DNA of 64,000 nucleotides. It comes from Marasmius tenuissimus. Taxonomy: Eukaryota > Basidiomycota > Agaricomycetes > Agaricales > Marasmiaceae. This document shows, in pieces, positions 11,408 to 21,152 of this stretch. Position 1 is the first letter of the stretch. The number at the start of each line of letters is the position of its first letter. The stretch spans positions 124,001 to 188,000 of the forward strand of contig JAQOTA010000062.1 of assembly GCA_029532415.1 (NCBI GenBank). Direction: 5' to 3'. The notes under the pieces were generated by a model. That model was not told where the DNA came from. It worked only from the letters and a program-made list of their open reading frames with translations, and ran no database searches. Position numbers and translations under genes: made by a program.

Positions 11408-11690
11408 CTATTCATGTGAAGCATGGATAAGGTAGAGGAGGCGCCGTGACCCGCATTGGGGAGTCTAAGGGGCTACTAGAGGATTTGCTGTTGGGGTGGT
11501 CGATCGCGTTCCACGCGTAATTAGTAGAGGCGGTGACAGCCAGGTGATAGCCTGGTTATTGGTCAGGACTCAGGTGGAGTACTTCAAGCTGTGGGTCGAG
11601 TAGGCAACAAAGGCCCGAATACTCCCCAAAAGACCGATTTTGAACAAGAGCCAATGTGTTCGATTGTTCTCATTCTTCCTGATAAACATG
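11408..11690. repeat. MEP 3'-flank block, separated copy
   Basis: Related to 8115-8370 (3' flank of copy 2) and 17058-17330 (3' flank of copy 4). Shared words include TTGCTGTTG, GATCGCGTT and TTCTTCCTGATA in the same order. In those loci the block lies about 70-100 bp from the MEP stop codon. Here the nearest MEP gene (copy 3) begins 1.6 kb further right, and the Egh16-like gene fills the gap. Confidence 0.65.
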
Positions 11691-12163
11691 TATATTGACA
11701 TGATCTGGCCTCGTGCCAGTGCTGTCGTCGCGATTCGCGCTGAAGTCTTGATTGTTTTCTTTTCTTGTTCTGCGTGATGAACATACCCTCTGTTTCTCAC
11801 AAGGGAAACTCTGACCTACGGTAACCTGGCAACTGCCCTGCCAAACTGACATCGTTCTATGCTCTTGATTGCTCGCGCTACACTACCATGGCATTACAAC
11901 GATACGGGGTAGAGAGAAAGAATGCTCCTGCTCCGATTACAATGTTGACAGCCAAGTTGGTTCAATTCACAGTCAAGATGATCGCAACCGCTCCCATCCT
12001 CGACTCAGTGGTGCTAATAGTATACCCAGAACTTGACTTCTTGCATGTTAATGGCTTCTGGTGCTTCTGCCGGTTGTTCTCACGTTGCCTTGGGATCGTT
12101 CCGAGCCCGGTTTTGGCAGGTTGCCAAAATGCACACCCCCTCTCCAAAGACAGACGAGAAACG
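11691..12163. other. Promoter-side spacer of the Egh16-like gene
   Basis: No coding exon recognised. It is not visibly related to the MEP spacers and probably contains the regulatory region of the gene starting at 12324. Confidence 0.4.
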
Positions 12164-12170
12164 TATAAAA
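12164..12170 (+). promoter_or_regulatory. TATA box of the Egh16-like gene
   Basis: TATAAAA lies about 160 nt before the start codon, with a pyrimidine-rich leader (CT-rich from 12200 to 12310) between them. Such a leader is common in strongly expressed fungal genes. Confidence 0.5.
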
Positions 12171-12323
12171 GGATGGCCTCTTGACCTCTAATTCTTCAGC
12201 TCAGCCTCTGTTCTCTTCTCAACTCAGGACTGGTTCCTTTTCCCATCTTTGCCTTCACAGTTCTACTCTTCAACTGCCCAAAGTCTCCACTCGTGCGCCA
12301 GCCCGCCTTTCATTCCACTCACC

Positions 12324-13249
12324 ATGTTCCCTCGTGTTGCTGTTCTCGTTGCCTGTGGCCTCGCCTTGGCCTTGCAAGTTCAGGCCCATACTGTCGTTTC
12401 TCCCGCCATGGGTGTCACTGGGGACCCCGTCCGAAAAGACGCCCAGCGTACTGGACGAACCCCTTGTGGGCGCATAGACGCTGGTCAGAACCTCGATTCT
12501 TCCGAGACCATCACACCAAACGCCGACGGCTCTATCACGATGACCATTAGCAACTTCAACCCGTGAGTCTGCATCTCCTATCTCTCATCACATTGTAATT
12601 GACATATTGATTCCTCCGTCACCTCAATTTAGTGGCCTTGACGGTTCTCGTGAGATCCGTAAAGCCATGCTCGATACGACGGGTTCAGGTAACTCCTTCG
12701 ACACCCCCGTGACCATCACTACGAACGGTGAAGCGGTAGGTCCCAGCTCCTCTTGCCAGTGCGCGACGAATAGTTGAGCCTTCCTCACAGCGTCCCGCAA
12801 CCCGAACTGGATCGGAACAAATCACGGTCCAGATGCCTGCTGGCGCTAAGTGCACTGGAGGTGCCTCTGGCAATTTGTGCTTGATGGTATGCTGGGCTTT
12901 ACATGTTCCCAAAGGACAACATTTGATATGATTTTGTCTACAGAGCTTCACCACCCTCAGCGGGTTCGGGAACTGCGTCGTCGTGAGTATTGCCTTTTGG
13001 TTTGTGTTGGCATCGAACGATACTTAAATAATACCGCATATTCGTAGGTTGCACAAGATCCGGCCGCTGGAGGCGCTGCAACCGGAGCTACTGGGGCCAC
13101 TGGTGCAACTGGCGCAACTGGTGCCACTGGAGGCGCCAGCAACCTTGGGGTACGTTCACCGCGCTTGATCATGCCGGTTTGTCTTTTAACAAAACCTCGC
13201 ATTCTAGGGCTCTCGTGCACCTCGTGCATTGATCAACGGATACTTCTGA
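12324..13249 (+). CDS. Egh16-like secreted protein with Gly-Ala-Thr repeat
   Basis: A secreted protein of the fungal gEgh16/Gas1-like family, first known from genes expressed at appressoria in plant-infecting ascomycetes but also present in saprotrophs. Its molecular role is unknown. The start gives a clear signal peptide (MFPRVAVLVACGLALALQVQA) ending before HTVVSPAMGVTGDPVR. The family pattern is visible: CGRIDAGQ, GLDGSREIRKAMLDTTG, TVQMPAGAKCTGGASGNLCL and FTTLSGFGNCVVV, with paired cysteines. Exon 1 ends at 12562 and exon 2 starts at 12633; three or four more short introns follow. The C-terminal exon encodes a run of Gly-Ala-Thr triplets (about 13070-13135) and then GSRAPRALINGYF, with the stop at 13247. 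The gene is complete. It lies tail to tail with MEP copy 3, whose stop is only 50 bp away, inside what is otherwise an MEP repeat unit. Confidence 0.75.
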
Positions 13250-13298
13250 TTGTAGAAGCTCTTGAACATTCTGCTACGTATTATAAGTTGCCCACAAC

Positions 13299-14658
13299 TC
13301 AAGTGTAGACGGAGAAGAAGGCATGATTGCTACAAGTTCGAAATTAGCATATTACGAAGATGAATGGATTACAATCATAGAAGACGCACTCGGCATTATA
13401 GACGGCGCGGTCGGGGTCCATATTCGCAAGGGCCTTGCAGGCGGTCTGACCATAAGCGCAGTCATTCGTACCTAACACTTGGTTAAAGTGGGTACCCTCG
13501 TGAATGATGGTGCTGTATACACAGCATCAGTTTCGCCTTGAGTAACGTCAATGTTATAGGTGAGCCACTCACTCTGCGCGAGATCCGGCTCCGGTGGTCG
13601 CAATTTGCCAGTACAATCCACAGAGATATACCACTCCGTATTGGGCTTTGTAGACGTAGGCGTATTTGCGAGGGGCTGTGCAACTACAGTCGTAGGTCCA
13701 CCCAGCAGGTGCCGTGCCAAGGGTCTAGGTCATCAGTCCAGTGATTAGACGGTCATATCACCCGGGAAGACAATGCCACTCACGTCGAAGGACTTCAATG
13801 TGACATCGTATAGGCGTTGGACGAACTCCCCGTACCAGGTCGTCTGCAGAGAGCTCCCAGAGGGATTTGCCTTCAGATGGGTCACCGAATTTTTAGCAAG
13901 AACTTCAGCTGCCGTGATAGCCTCGTCGTTGATGGTTTGCCGTTCTGGAGAGCAGTTTGCACGATAGGTAGCACGTTTTTGGAGACCAGACGGAGCACCG
14001 AGGGTCGCACCACCGGCAGAGGCGGGGGACACGAACTTGGACGAGGCAAGCTTGCCTGTGAGCCTGGTCTCAACGCCGTCGACGCTAGCCTCGATGGTGG
14101 TCAAGCTACCGTCCAGCTCAACAGCTTGGAAGATGTTGGAAGGCTTGAACTTGATCGCGCCCGGGCCAGCGTTTGTGAAGTTGTAGAAGTTGCCGACTAG
14201 CCGTTGTTCAGCCAAAGCAAAGTAGAACGCTCGCTACCAAATATTCTTACCTTCGTGAGCGACCTCGAAGGAGGCCCCAGGAGTAAGAACGACAAACTCA
14301 GACGCATCATTGGATTTTGCGGCGAGTTCAGGGTTGTAACGGACCAAGAGACCATTGAAGTCTGCGGCGACGCCATCGCCGTTGGAGACCTCGAAGCTGT
14401 CGGTCGCCCATTTCGACAAGACACTCATCGGGTGGTTGAGCAGCTTGAGGGACTCATCCCCGGTGTTGGTGACGGTCGTGACGACCTCGAGACCAGTAAC
14501 ATCATCGCTACTGGCAGGAGCTGCGGGAGTGAAAACGGTCAGTACACGCAACATCGTGGCGAGCGACGCTGTAACCTACCAGAGGTCGAGACCGAAAGCA
14601 ACTTGGTTGCAGAGCAAACAGACAGCGAAGCAGCGAGGATGACTAGAGCACGGAACAT
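13299..14658 (-). CDS. Peptidyl-Lys metalloendopeptidase (M35), copy 3
   Basis: A secreted zinc endopeptidase cutting on the N-terminal side of lysine. Domains in order: signal peptide (MFRALVILAASLSVCSATK) in exon 1; propeptide (DDVTGLEVVTTVTNTGDESL, VLSKWATDSFEV, FVVLTPGASFEVAHEG); a short linker exon from FYNFTNAGPG; a dibasic Kex2-type site (QKR) before the mature start ATYRANCSPER; then TTWYG, the cysteine-containing YDCSC region, the zinc motif HEGTH, the aspzincin motif GTNDCAYGQ with the third ligand Asp, and the end NHAFFSVYT. Six exons are separated by introns of about 50-60 nt. All frames join and no lesion was found, so this copy should be active. A TATA box lies at 14727-14734. 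Gene order and introns are shared with the other four copies. Confidence 0.88.
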
Positions 14659-16305
14659 TGTTAAAAGTAGTGAAAGCAAAAGAGAGCAGATGCGTTTCGC
14701 TGTCGAATTGGAGAGTTTCGAGGGTCCTTATATCTCAAGGCAAAAGATCTCAAGTTTCCATCTCGAGACACTGGCGTGGCGTGGGACCGCCGGGGTGGAT
14801 CGAAGTTCTCAAACATACTGAACATTCTGCCAGTCTCGCTACGGTGATGATCATACAGACCTGACAAGATGACCTCGGAGGCGTGTTCGGATACATATCC
14901 CTGGTCTACACAGATTTCTTCTGTGCGTTCGGAGACGACGAAGTTCAATGGGTGGAAGTATTGCTTGTAGGCGCCAACATAGTTTGAGATCTGAAGTTCT
15001 CGAGGAGTAGTTGCGACGGAGGTGAGCTATGTGTCAGAGACTGAAAAGACGATAATCAGTCATGTCAAACCATTTTGACTGTCTATTATACTTACGAGGT
15101 TAGATTCAGAAGACAAAGAGAGGCCGCCGGAAGGCCGTCATTACGATTGATCTTGCGTAGCCGAGGTTGAAGAAAAGTGGGGATGGGCAGCGGGACCGCT
15201 TTCTCTGGGCCCCGGGCCTTGGGACGCGGGCACCTCACGCTGGCGGTCTTGCTGCCAAAGGTGCGTTGAGATAGGACAGTTCATACCTTCGGCCTCCCGT
15301 ATCAATTGACAGAGTAGAACCGAAATCTTTCCGCGAACATTGAGAACTCAGAACTCCGTTAATTCGGGGAGTCTGAGGCGAACAGCAGTCAAAACGAACA
15401 GAACAAAGTGCGAATTGCTACCAAATCAGCGAGTGTTGTGGAGCGAGTCTTGGAGGTTTCTCTTTGCTTTCCATGGGATTCAAGAATCGCTGGAATGATG
15501 ATTGTACACGCCTGACGAGATTAGCAATGGCTTCAAGAAGCGTTGACAGACTTGCCCACCTTGCGCCCCGGGTGGCGTAGTCAACTCAACGGAAGTACCA
15601 TGAGGTGCAAAATTGTCCTCTTGAGATATCGCTCCAATTCTGATGGCATTGGGCAAACATGCAATCGAAGGTCAGCGGTGGTGGCTGGAAAGACTAGAAG
15701 CCATTGTGTCAGAGCTGATAGGGAGAGGTGATTGTTTGTGAGGAGGAATGTGGGCCCGGAAAGGTGTGTATGTGTATGTGTCGAAGTTCTACTGGAGCGT
15801 TTTTCAGTGTTTGTAGCCGATCAAACCGAGAATCTGCATGAATATCAAGGAGATGTTGGCATTCAGTACGAGTAGTAGTACACGGCTCCGACTCGGAAAA
15901 GGGACTCGAGTCATGCACATACCCTTCGTGTAATTCGACGGTTGAGGCGATGGTGAGAAACAAAGTCGCGAATGAATTGATTAATCGCCTGCAAGCGCTT
16001 GCTGTAGTAGAAGCTCAGCCACGCCAAGTTGACAGGATTAATCAGGCAGGTGCGAACTGGTAAGGAGGTTGTTCGTGGTGATCGTGGTGAGAGACAAAGC
16101 CGCGAGCTCATTACTTAAGCGCCTGTAAGCGCTCGCCAGAGGAATCCTCCCAGTTTCAATGGGACTCAATTTCAAGCCTCGAACAGGCATCGGAGGCTAA
16201 CCGAGTTACAGTCAAGCCCAAAGGTATTGTTGCTACCCATCCGAAAGACATTCTTTATTTTACACCCGACCATGACTCTACGTGACCCTTCCCGAACCAA
16301 AAACT
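14659..16305. repeat. MEP copy 3 upstream region with duplicated spacer blocks
   Basis: The segment 14840-15180 closely matches 18920-19260 upstream of copy 4, so the two genes share a duplicated promoter region of several hundred bp. The stretch 15370-15410 resembles 9935-9965. The tile carrying GCGCCTGTAAGCGCT is found at 15955-16005 in degenerate form and at 16085-16140. No additional gene was recognised. Confidence 0.55.
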
Positions 16306-16415
16306 CTAAGCGTAGACAGAGAAGAAAGCGTGGTTGCTCATCGGATTCGAGTCAACACACAGTCCACAGTGACAAAGGTGAAAAGACGAACGTACTCAGC
16401 GTTGTAAACAGCACA
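16306..16415 (-). pseudogene. 3'-end remnant of an MEP gene
   Basis: The minus strand keeps the last two exon pieces of an MEP gene: AVYNAEYV, an intron, and the final exon NHAFFSVYA with a stop at 16306. Just upstream of AVYNAEY the match stops. The sequence continues instead into a block (16415-16480) related to 7855-7915, which normally lies in the spacer beyond the promoter of copy 1. The catalytic exons are absent, so this is a deletion product of the array. Confidence 0.75.
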
Positions 16416-17399
16416 CATCTCCCTGGTCCCGAAAGACTTCTTTTCCCAGTGTACCGAAGTGGCAGTGACATCAGGAAAACGGGTAAAAAACTTTTTTGGA
16501 CTTTTCCGAGCTTTTCCGGGCTTTTTGATGCCCATCAAAAAGTTATGTCGAGTTTTCCACAAGCTCATCAATCCCGGGCGCTTGAGGCTCCATGGCACCC
16601 AATGCAAGCAAAATTGAGGCTGAACTCCAGAGGTATACCCCGTTCTCATGGTCTCGGAATCAATCTAGACTTGTTTCAAACAAGTCCCAAGCGCGTCTGA
16701 GCTTCATGGAAGGGCTAGAGGATATGCACTTTTGGACTTTTGGACTGGTGACTGGCGGCCCCGGTTGAAATGCCGAGAAAAGCCCAAAAAGCCGACCCTG
16801 TAAATTGCCATCTTGCTGATGGAGGGCCACTTGTATGTCTTGAACCATACAGTTCTCGAAGGCGAGCTTGCGATTGGACGTGGGCCACCATATGGTGGCT
16901 GGAAAGACGATGATCTATCAGATGGAAAATTGGTGCTGGAAGACCATTGTTGCGATTCACCTCGTGCAGCCGAGGAAGTAAGGTGTGCATAAGCGAGTCT
17001 TCTGACGCAGGCGCTTTTCTTTGAGTGGCTTAGAAGCCAGAAGCTGTTCATATCCTCCCGCTGTTCATGTGAGGCATGGGTAAAGTATATCGTGCCACAA
17101 AGTCTGAAGAGTGCTCCTGGCTGAAGAGTTGCTGTTGAGGTGATCGATCGCGTTATATGCGTGAGTAGCGGAGGCGGCGGTAGCTCCGGTTATTGGTTAT
17201 CAGGAAGCACGCTTGCTACGCGTTGAGGTGGCAGAAAAGGCCTAAACACCTCCGAGTCCCAGACGACCGGCGGGAGTTTGAACAAAGACTGGTGTCCTGT
17301 TGCTATCGTTCTTCCTGATACATATGTACACAAATAAGCATCCAGACTCCGCTGAGGTTGAACTCAGCATTCCGCTACACATTATGAGTCGCCCACAAC
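16416..17399. repeat. 3' flank of MEP copy 4, duplicated block
   Basis: The part 16830-17380 is related to 7900-8400. The section 16480-16700 shows no relation to other parts of the window that I could see. No gene was recognised. Confidence 0.55.
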
Positions 17400-18760
17400 T
17401 CAAGCATAGACAGAGAAGAAGGCATAATTGCTACAAGTTTGAAATCAGCATTTTTACGAGGATGAATGAATTAGAATCATAGAAGACGCACTCGGCATTA
17501 TAGACGGCGCTGTCGGGGTCGAATCCCGCAAGGGCCTTGCAGCTGCCCTCACCGTAAGCATAATCATTCGCACCCAACACCTGCCTGAAGTGGGTAGCCT
17601 CGTGAATGAGGGTGCTTATGGATACAAAATATCAGTTTCCCTCGATTGACGTCAATGTTATAAGCAAGCCACTCACTCTGCGCGAGACCCAGCTCCGGTG
17701 GTGGCAATTTGCCAGTACAATCCACAGAGATAGATAACTCCATATTGAGTTATGTTGACGTAGGCATATCTTTCGTCCGAGCAACTGCAGTCGTATGTCC
17801 ACCGAGCAGGCAAGTTGATAAGGGTCTAGAACATCAGGAACTGTGATCAGACGGCCTAGTTACTCCTGAAGACTATGTTGCTTACACTGAAGGTCCTTTT
17901 GATGAGGTCGTATCGGTTTTGGTCAAACGTTCCGTACCAGGTCGTCTGTAGAGTGCTTCCAGAGGGATTTCCATTCAGGTGGATCACCGCATTTCTAGAG
18001 AGGACGTCAGCTGCCGCGATAGCCTCGTCGTTGACGGTTCGCCGGTCTTGAGAGCAATTCGAACGATAAGTAGCACGTTTTTGAAGGCCAGACGGGGTAC
18101 CGAGGGTCGCACCACCGGCAGAGGCGAGGGACACGAAATGGGATGAGGCAAGCTGGCCGGTGAGCTCAGTATTGGCGCCATCGACGTTAGCCTCCATCAC
18201 GGTCAAGCTACCGTCCAGCTCGACGGCTTGAAAGACATTGGAAGGCTTAAACGTGAACGAGCCCGGGCCAGCATTTGTGAAGTTATAGAAATTGCCGACT
18301 GGTCATCGTTCAGCCAAAGCAAGGGAAAACGCTCGCTACCAAGTATTCTCACCTTCGTGAGCGACCTTAAAGGAGGCCCCAGGAGTAAGAACGATGAACT
18401 CAGACGCATCATTGGATTTTTCAGCGAGTTCAGGGTTGTAACGGACGAAGAGGCCATTGAACTTTGCAGTGACGCCGTCACCGTTGTAGACCTCGAAGCT
18501 GTTGGTGGCCCATTTCGACAATACACTCATCGGGTTGTTGAGCAGCTTGAGGGTCTCATCTCCGGTGTTGGTGACGGTCGTGACGACCTCGAGTCCGGTA
18601 ACGTCATCACTGCTGGCAGGAGCTGCAGGAGCGAAAACGATCTGTACACGCAATATCGTGGCGAGCGACGCTGTAACCTACCAGAGGTCGAGACCGAAAG
18701 CAACTTGGTTGCAGAGCAAACAGACAACGAAGCAGCGAGGATGGCTAGACCACGGAGCAT
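17400..18760 (-). CDS. Peptidyl-Lys metalloendopeptidase (M35), copy 4
   Basis: A secreted zinc protease with the same six-exon layout as copy 3. Signal peptide MLRGLAILAASLSVCSATK; propeptide with DDVTGLEVVTTVTNTGDETL; dibasic site before ATYRSNCSQDRR; TTWYGTFDQNRYD; an end in NYAFFSVYA. The zinc motif reads HEATH. The aspzincin motif reads GANDYAYGE, so the usual Thr of GTxD is Ala while the ligand Asp and the YG are kept. No frameshift or splice-site loss was found, so I call it functional, with possibly altered activity or specificity. The TATA box is at 18829-18836. Its upstream region (18920-19260) is a near copy of that of copy 3, which points to a recent shared duplication. Confidence 0.85.
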
Positions 18761-19673
18761 TATTGAAAACAGTAAAAGCAAAAGAAAGCAGATGCGTTTT
18801 GCTGTCGAATTGAACGGTTTCGGGGGTCCTTATATTGCAAGGCAGAATAGATTATGGAACTCACTATTCCATGTCAAGACACTGGCGTGGCGTGGGACCG
18901 CATGTCACCAGTATCGCTGCGGTACACACCCGACTTGAAGGTGACCTCAGAGACGTGTTCGAACACATATCCCTGATCTACACAGACATTTTCCTGTGCA
19001 CTCGGAGGCGGCGAGGTTCATTGAACGGAAGTACTGCTTGGAGACGCCTTGAATATGTTTTGAGATCCGAGGTTCTCGAAGGGAAATCTGCGACGGAAGT
19101 GAGGTATGTGGTGGCTGAAAAGACGATAATCATCATGTCGAACCATCGTGAGTCTGACCGTCTATCGTACTCACGGGTTCAGAAGACAAAAAAAAGGTCA
19201 CCGGAAGGTTGTTATTCTGATTTAATCTTGTGCAGCCAAGGAAGAAAAGTGGGCATGAGCGCTGCACCTGTATGATAATCCCACGTAACTTCCGGCCTAG
19301 TAAGCCCGCACTTGACAAGTAATCCTAGTAGTGTAGTCAGCCATGTAGAGTCGTTTCATCGTTTCTAGTAATCCCGCACATGAGTTCAGTCACGCCAAGC
19401 TGACAGAACTAATCAGGCAGGTACGAACTGGAAAAGAGGTTGTCGCGGTGATCATGAAGGTCGTGGTGTGAGACAAAGCCACGAGCCCATTACTAACTTA
19501 AGCGCCAGGAAGCCCTCCCAGTTTGAATGGGACTCAAGACCTTAATCGAGCATCATAGACTGACCCAGTTACAGTCAAACCCTCAGGTGTTACTGCTATC
19601 CAAACAAAATACATTCTTCTTTATTTTACACCCGTCCACGACTCTACACCCCTCCCGAACCAAGACTCTAAGT
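18761..19673. other. Spacer between MEP copies 4 and 5
   Basis: The first 500 bp are the duplicated promoter region shared with copy 3. Further right, 19430-19520 contains another copy of the tile with a GTGAGACAAAGCC core. No gene was recognised. Confidence 0.5.
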
Positions 19674-21075
19674 CTAAGCGTAATCGGAGAAGAAAGCGTG
19701 GTTGCTAATCACAGCCCAAGTCAATACACGAAGTCCACAAAAAAGAAAGAGAACGCACTCTGCATTGTTAACAGCCTGAGCGGGGCTGCTACGAGCGAGG
19801 GACTTGCAGGAGCTTTCACCGTAGGTGACGTCATCAGTGCCCAAAACTTGAGGGAAGTGGGTGCCCTCGTGGATGATGGTGCTATTATTATTATTATCAA
19901 GAAAGTCAGCGAAAAAAACAAACTCGAGGGGGTGGGGGTGGGGGGAAGCAACCCAAACTCACTCAGCGCGGGAACCAGAACCAGTGGTGGCGACGTTCCA
20001 GTATAAACCGCAGAGGTAGACGACACCGTAGGTGGAAGGGTAGACGTAAGCGTAAGTCTGAGTTTCCGTGCAGGAACAGTCGTATGTCCAGCCGGCGGGG
20101 GCAGTGGTGAGGGTCTATTAGAGAGCAAAAACACATTAGGACCGTGCCTCCGATTGTAAAAACAAACAAAACACGACAAATTATAACTCACAGTGAAAGC
20201 ACTCTTGGTGACGGTGTACCTGGAGCTAGCAAAGGTACCGTACCAGGTAGTCTGGAGAGTGCTACCAGAGGGGTTACTGTTAAGATGGCTCAACGCATTC
20301 CTCGCAAGCGTAGCAGCAGCCGTAATAGCCTGGTTGTTCGTAGTCTGTCTCGACGCAGAGCAGTTAGAGCGGTACGTCGCCCGCTTGCTGTGGCTCGAAG
20401 CAGGAGCGAACGAGACGCCTCCGGCGGATTCGGGGGAGATGAAGTTGGACGAAGCGAGTTTGCCGGAGAGCTCGGAGGAGGCGGTTTCGACGCCGGCTTC
20501 GATGACGGTGAGGGTACCGTCGGATTCGACGGCTTGGAAGATGTTGGAAGGGTTGAAGGTGAATGCACCGGCACCGGCGCTGGTGAAGTTGTAGAAGTTG
20601 CCGACTGAATATGGAGTGTGAGTAACCCTAGATCAAACATTATCGACAAAATGAGCCCGTACCTTCGTGAGCAACTTGAACAGAAGCACCGGGAGCAAGG
20701 ACGGTGAAAGCAGACTCGTCGGTGGATTTGGCCGCTTCCTCGGGGCTGTATCGGACCTTGATACCGGTGAATTCAGCAGCGACACCGTCGGCGTTCTTGA
20801 CGTCGAAGCTGTTGGTGGCCCACTTGGACAAGACGCTGTATGGGTGGTTGAGGAGTTTGAGCGTCTCGTCACCGGTGTTGGTGATCGTCGTGGTGACCTC
20901 GAGTCCGCTGACGTCAAAGCTGCTGGAGGGAGCTGTTGTAGATTGGATACGGTGATCAGCACACGAGAAACCCCCAGCAACAACAGTGAAACTAACCAGA
21001 GACGCCAACCGAGAGCAACTTGGTTGCAGATGCGGCGGAGAGCGAGGCAGCGAGGATAACCAAGGCGCGGAACAT
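19674..21075 (-). CDS. Peptidyl-Lys metalloendopeptidase (M35), copy 5 (most divergent)
   Basis: An intact secreted zinc protease. Visible exons on the minus strand: 20997-21075 (signal peptide MFRALVILAASLSAASATK), 20663-20932 (propeptide, DVSGLEVTTTITNTGDETL), 20192-20604 (FYNFTSAGAGAF to TKSAFT, including KR before ATYRSNCSASRQ), then an exon with AGWTYDCSC, TYAYVYP and GVVYLCGLYW, one with HEGTH and GTDDVTYGE, and a last short one ending NHAFFSDYA (stop at 19674). All zinc ligands and conserved cysteines are present. Codon use is more biased to C and G in third positions than in copies 1-4, and the sequence is the most distant of the five. This copy therefore may be the ancestral, strongly expressed one. 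The TATA box TATAAAAG is at 21145-21152. Confidence 0.88.
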
Positions 21076-21144
21076 TGTCGAGAGGAGCAAGTAAAAAAGT
21101 CCTGATCGGTTGAGTTGAGAGGTAGGTAGGTAGGGGGGGAGAAC

Positions 21145-21152
21145 CTTTTATA
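21145..21152 (-). promoter_or_regulatory. TATA box of MEP copy 5
   Basis: TATAAAAG on the minus strand, 70 nt before the start codon. It is the best consensus match among the five MEP promoters. Confidence 0.6.

Noticed and set aside
14204..14821. 205-codon plus-strand frame opposite MEP copy 3
   Set aside because: It is antisense to the signal peptide, propeptide and introns of the MEP gene. Similar frames appear opposite copies 1, 2 and 4, and come from the codon pattern of the real gene.
18228..18938. 236-codon plus-strand frame opposite MEP copy 4
   Set aside because: A shadow of the minus-strand MEP exons. It runs across the MEP intron sites and promoter without any signal of its own.
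20290..20649. Minus-strand frame rich in Ser/Pro inside MEP copy 5
   Set aside because: A neighbouring frame in the same exon encodes the conserved MEP sequence up to and beyond the KR cleavage site, so this one is a shadow caused by high GC at third positions.
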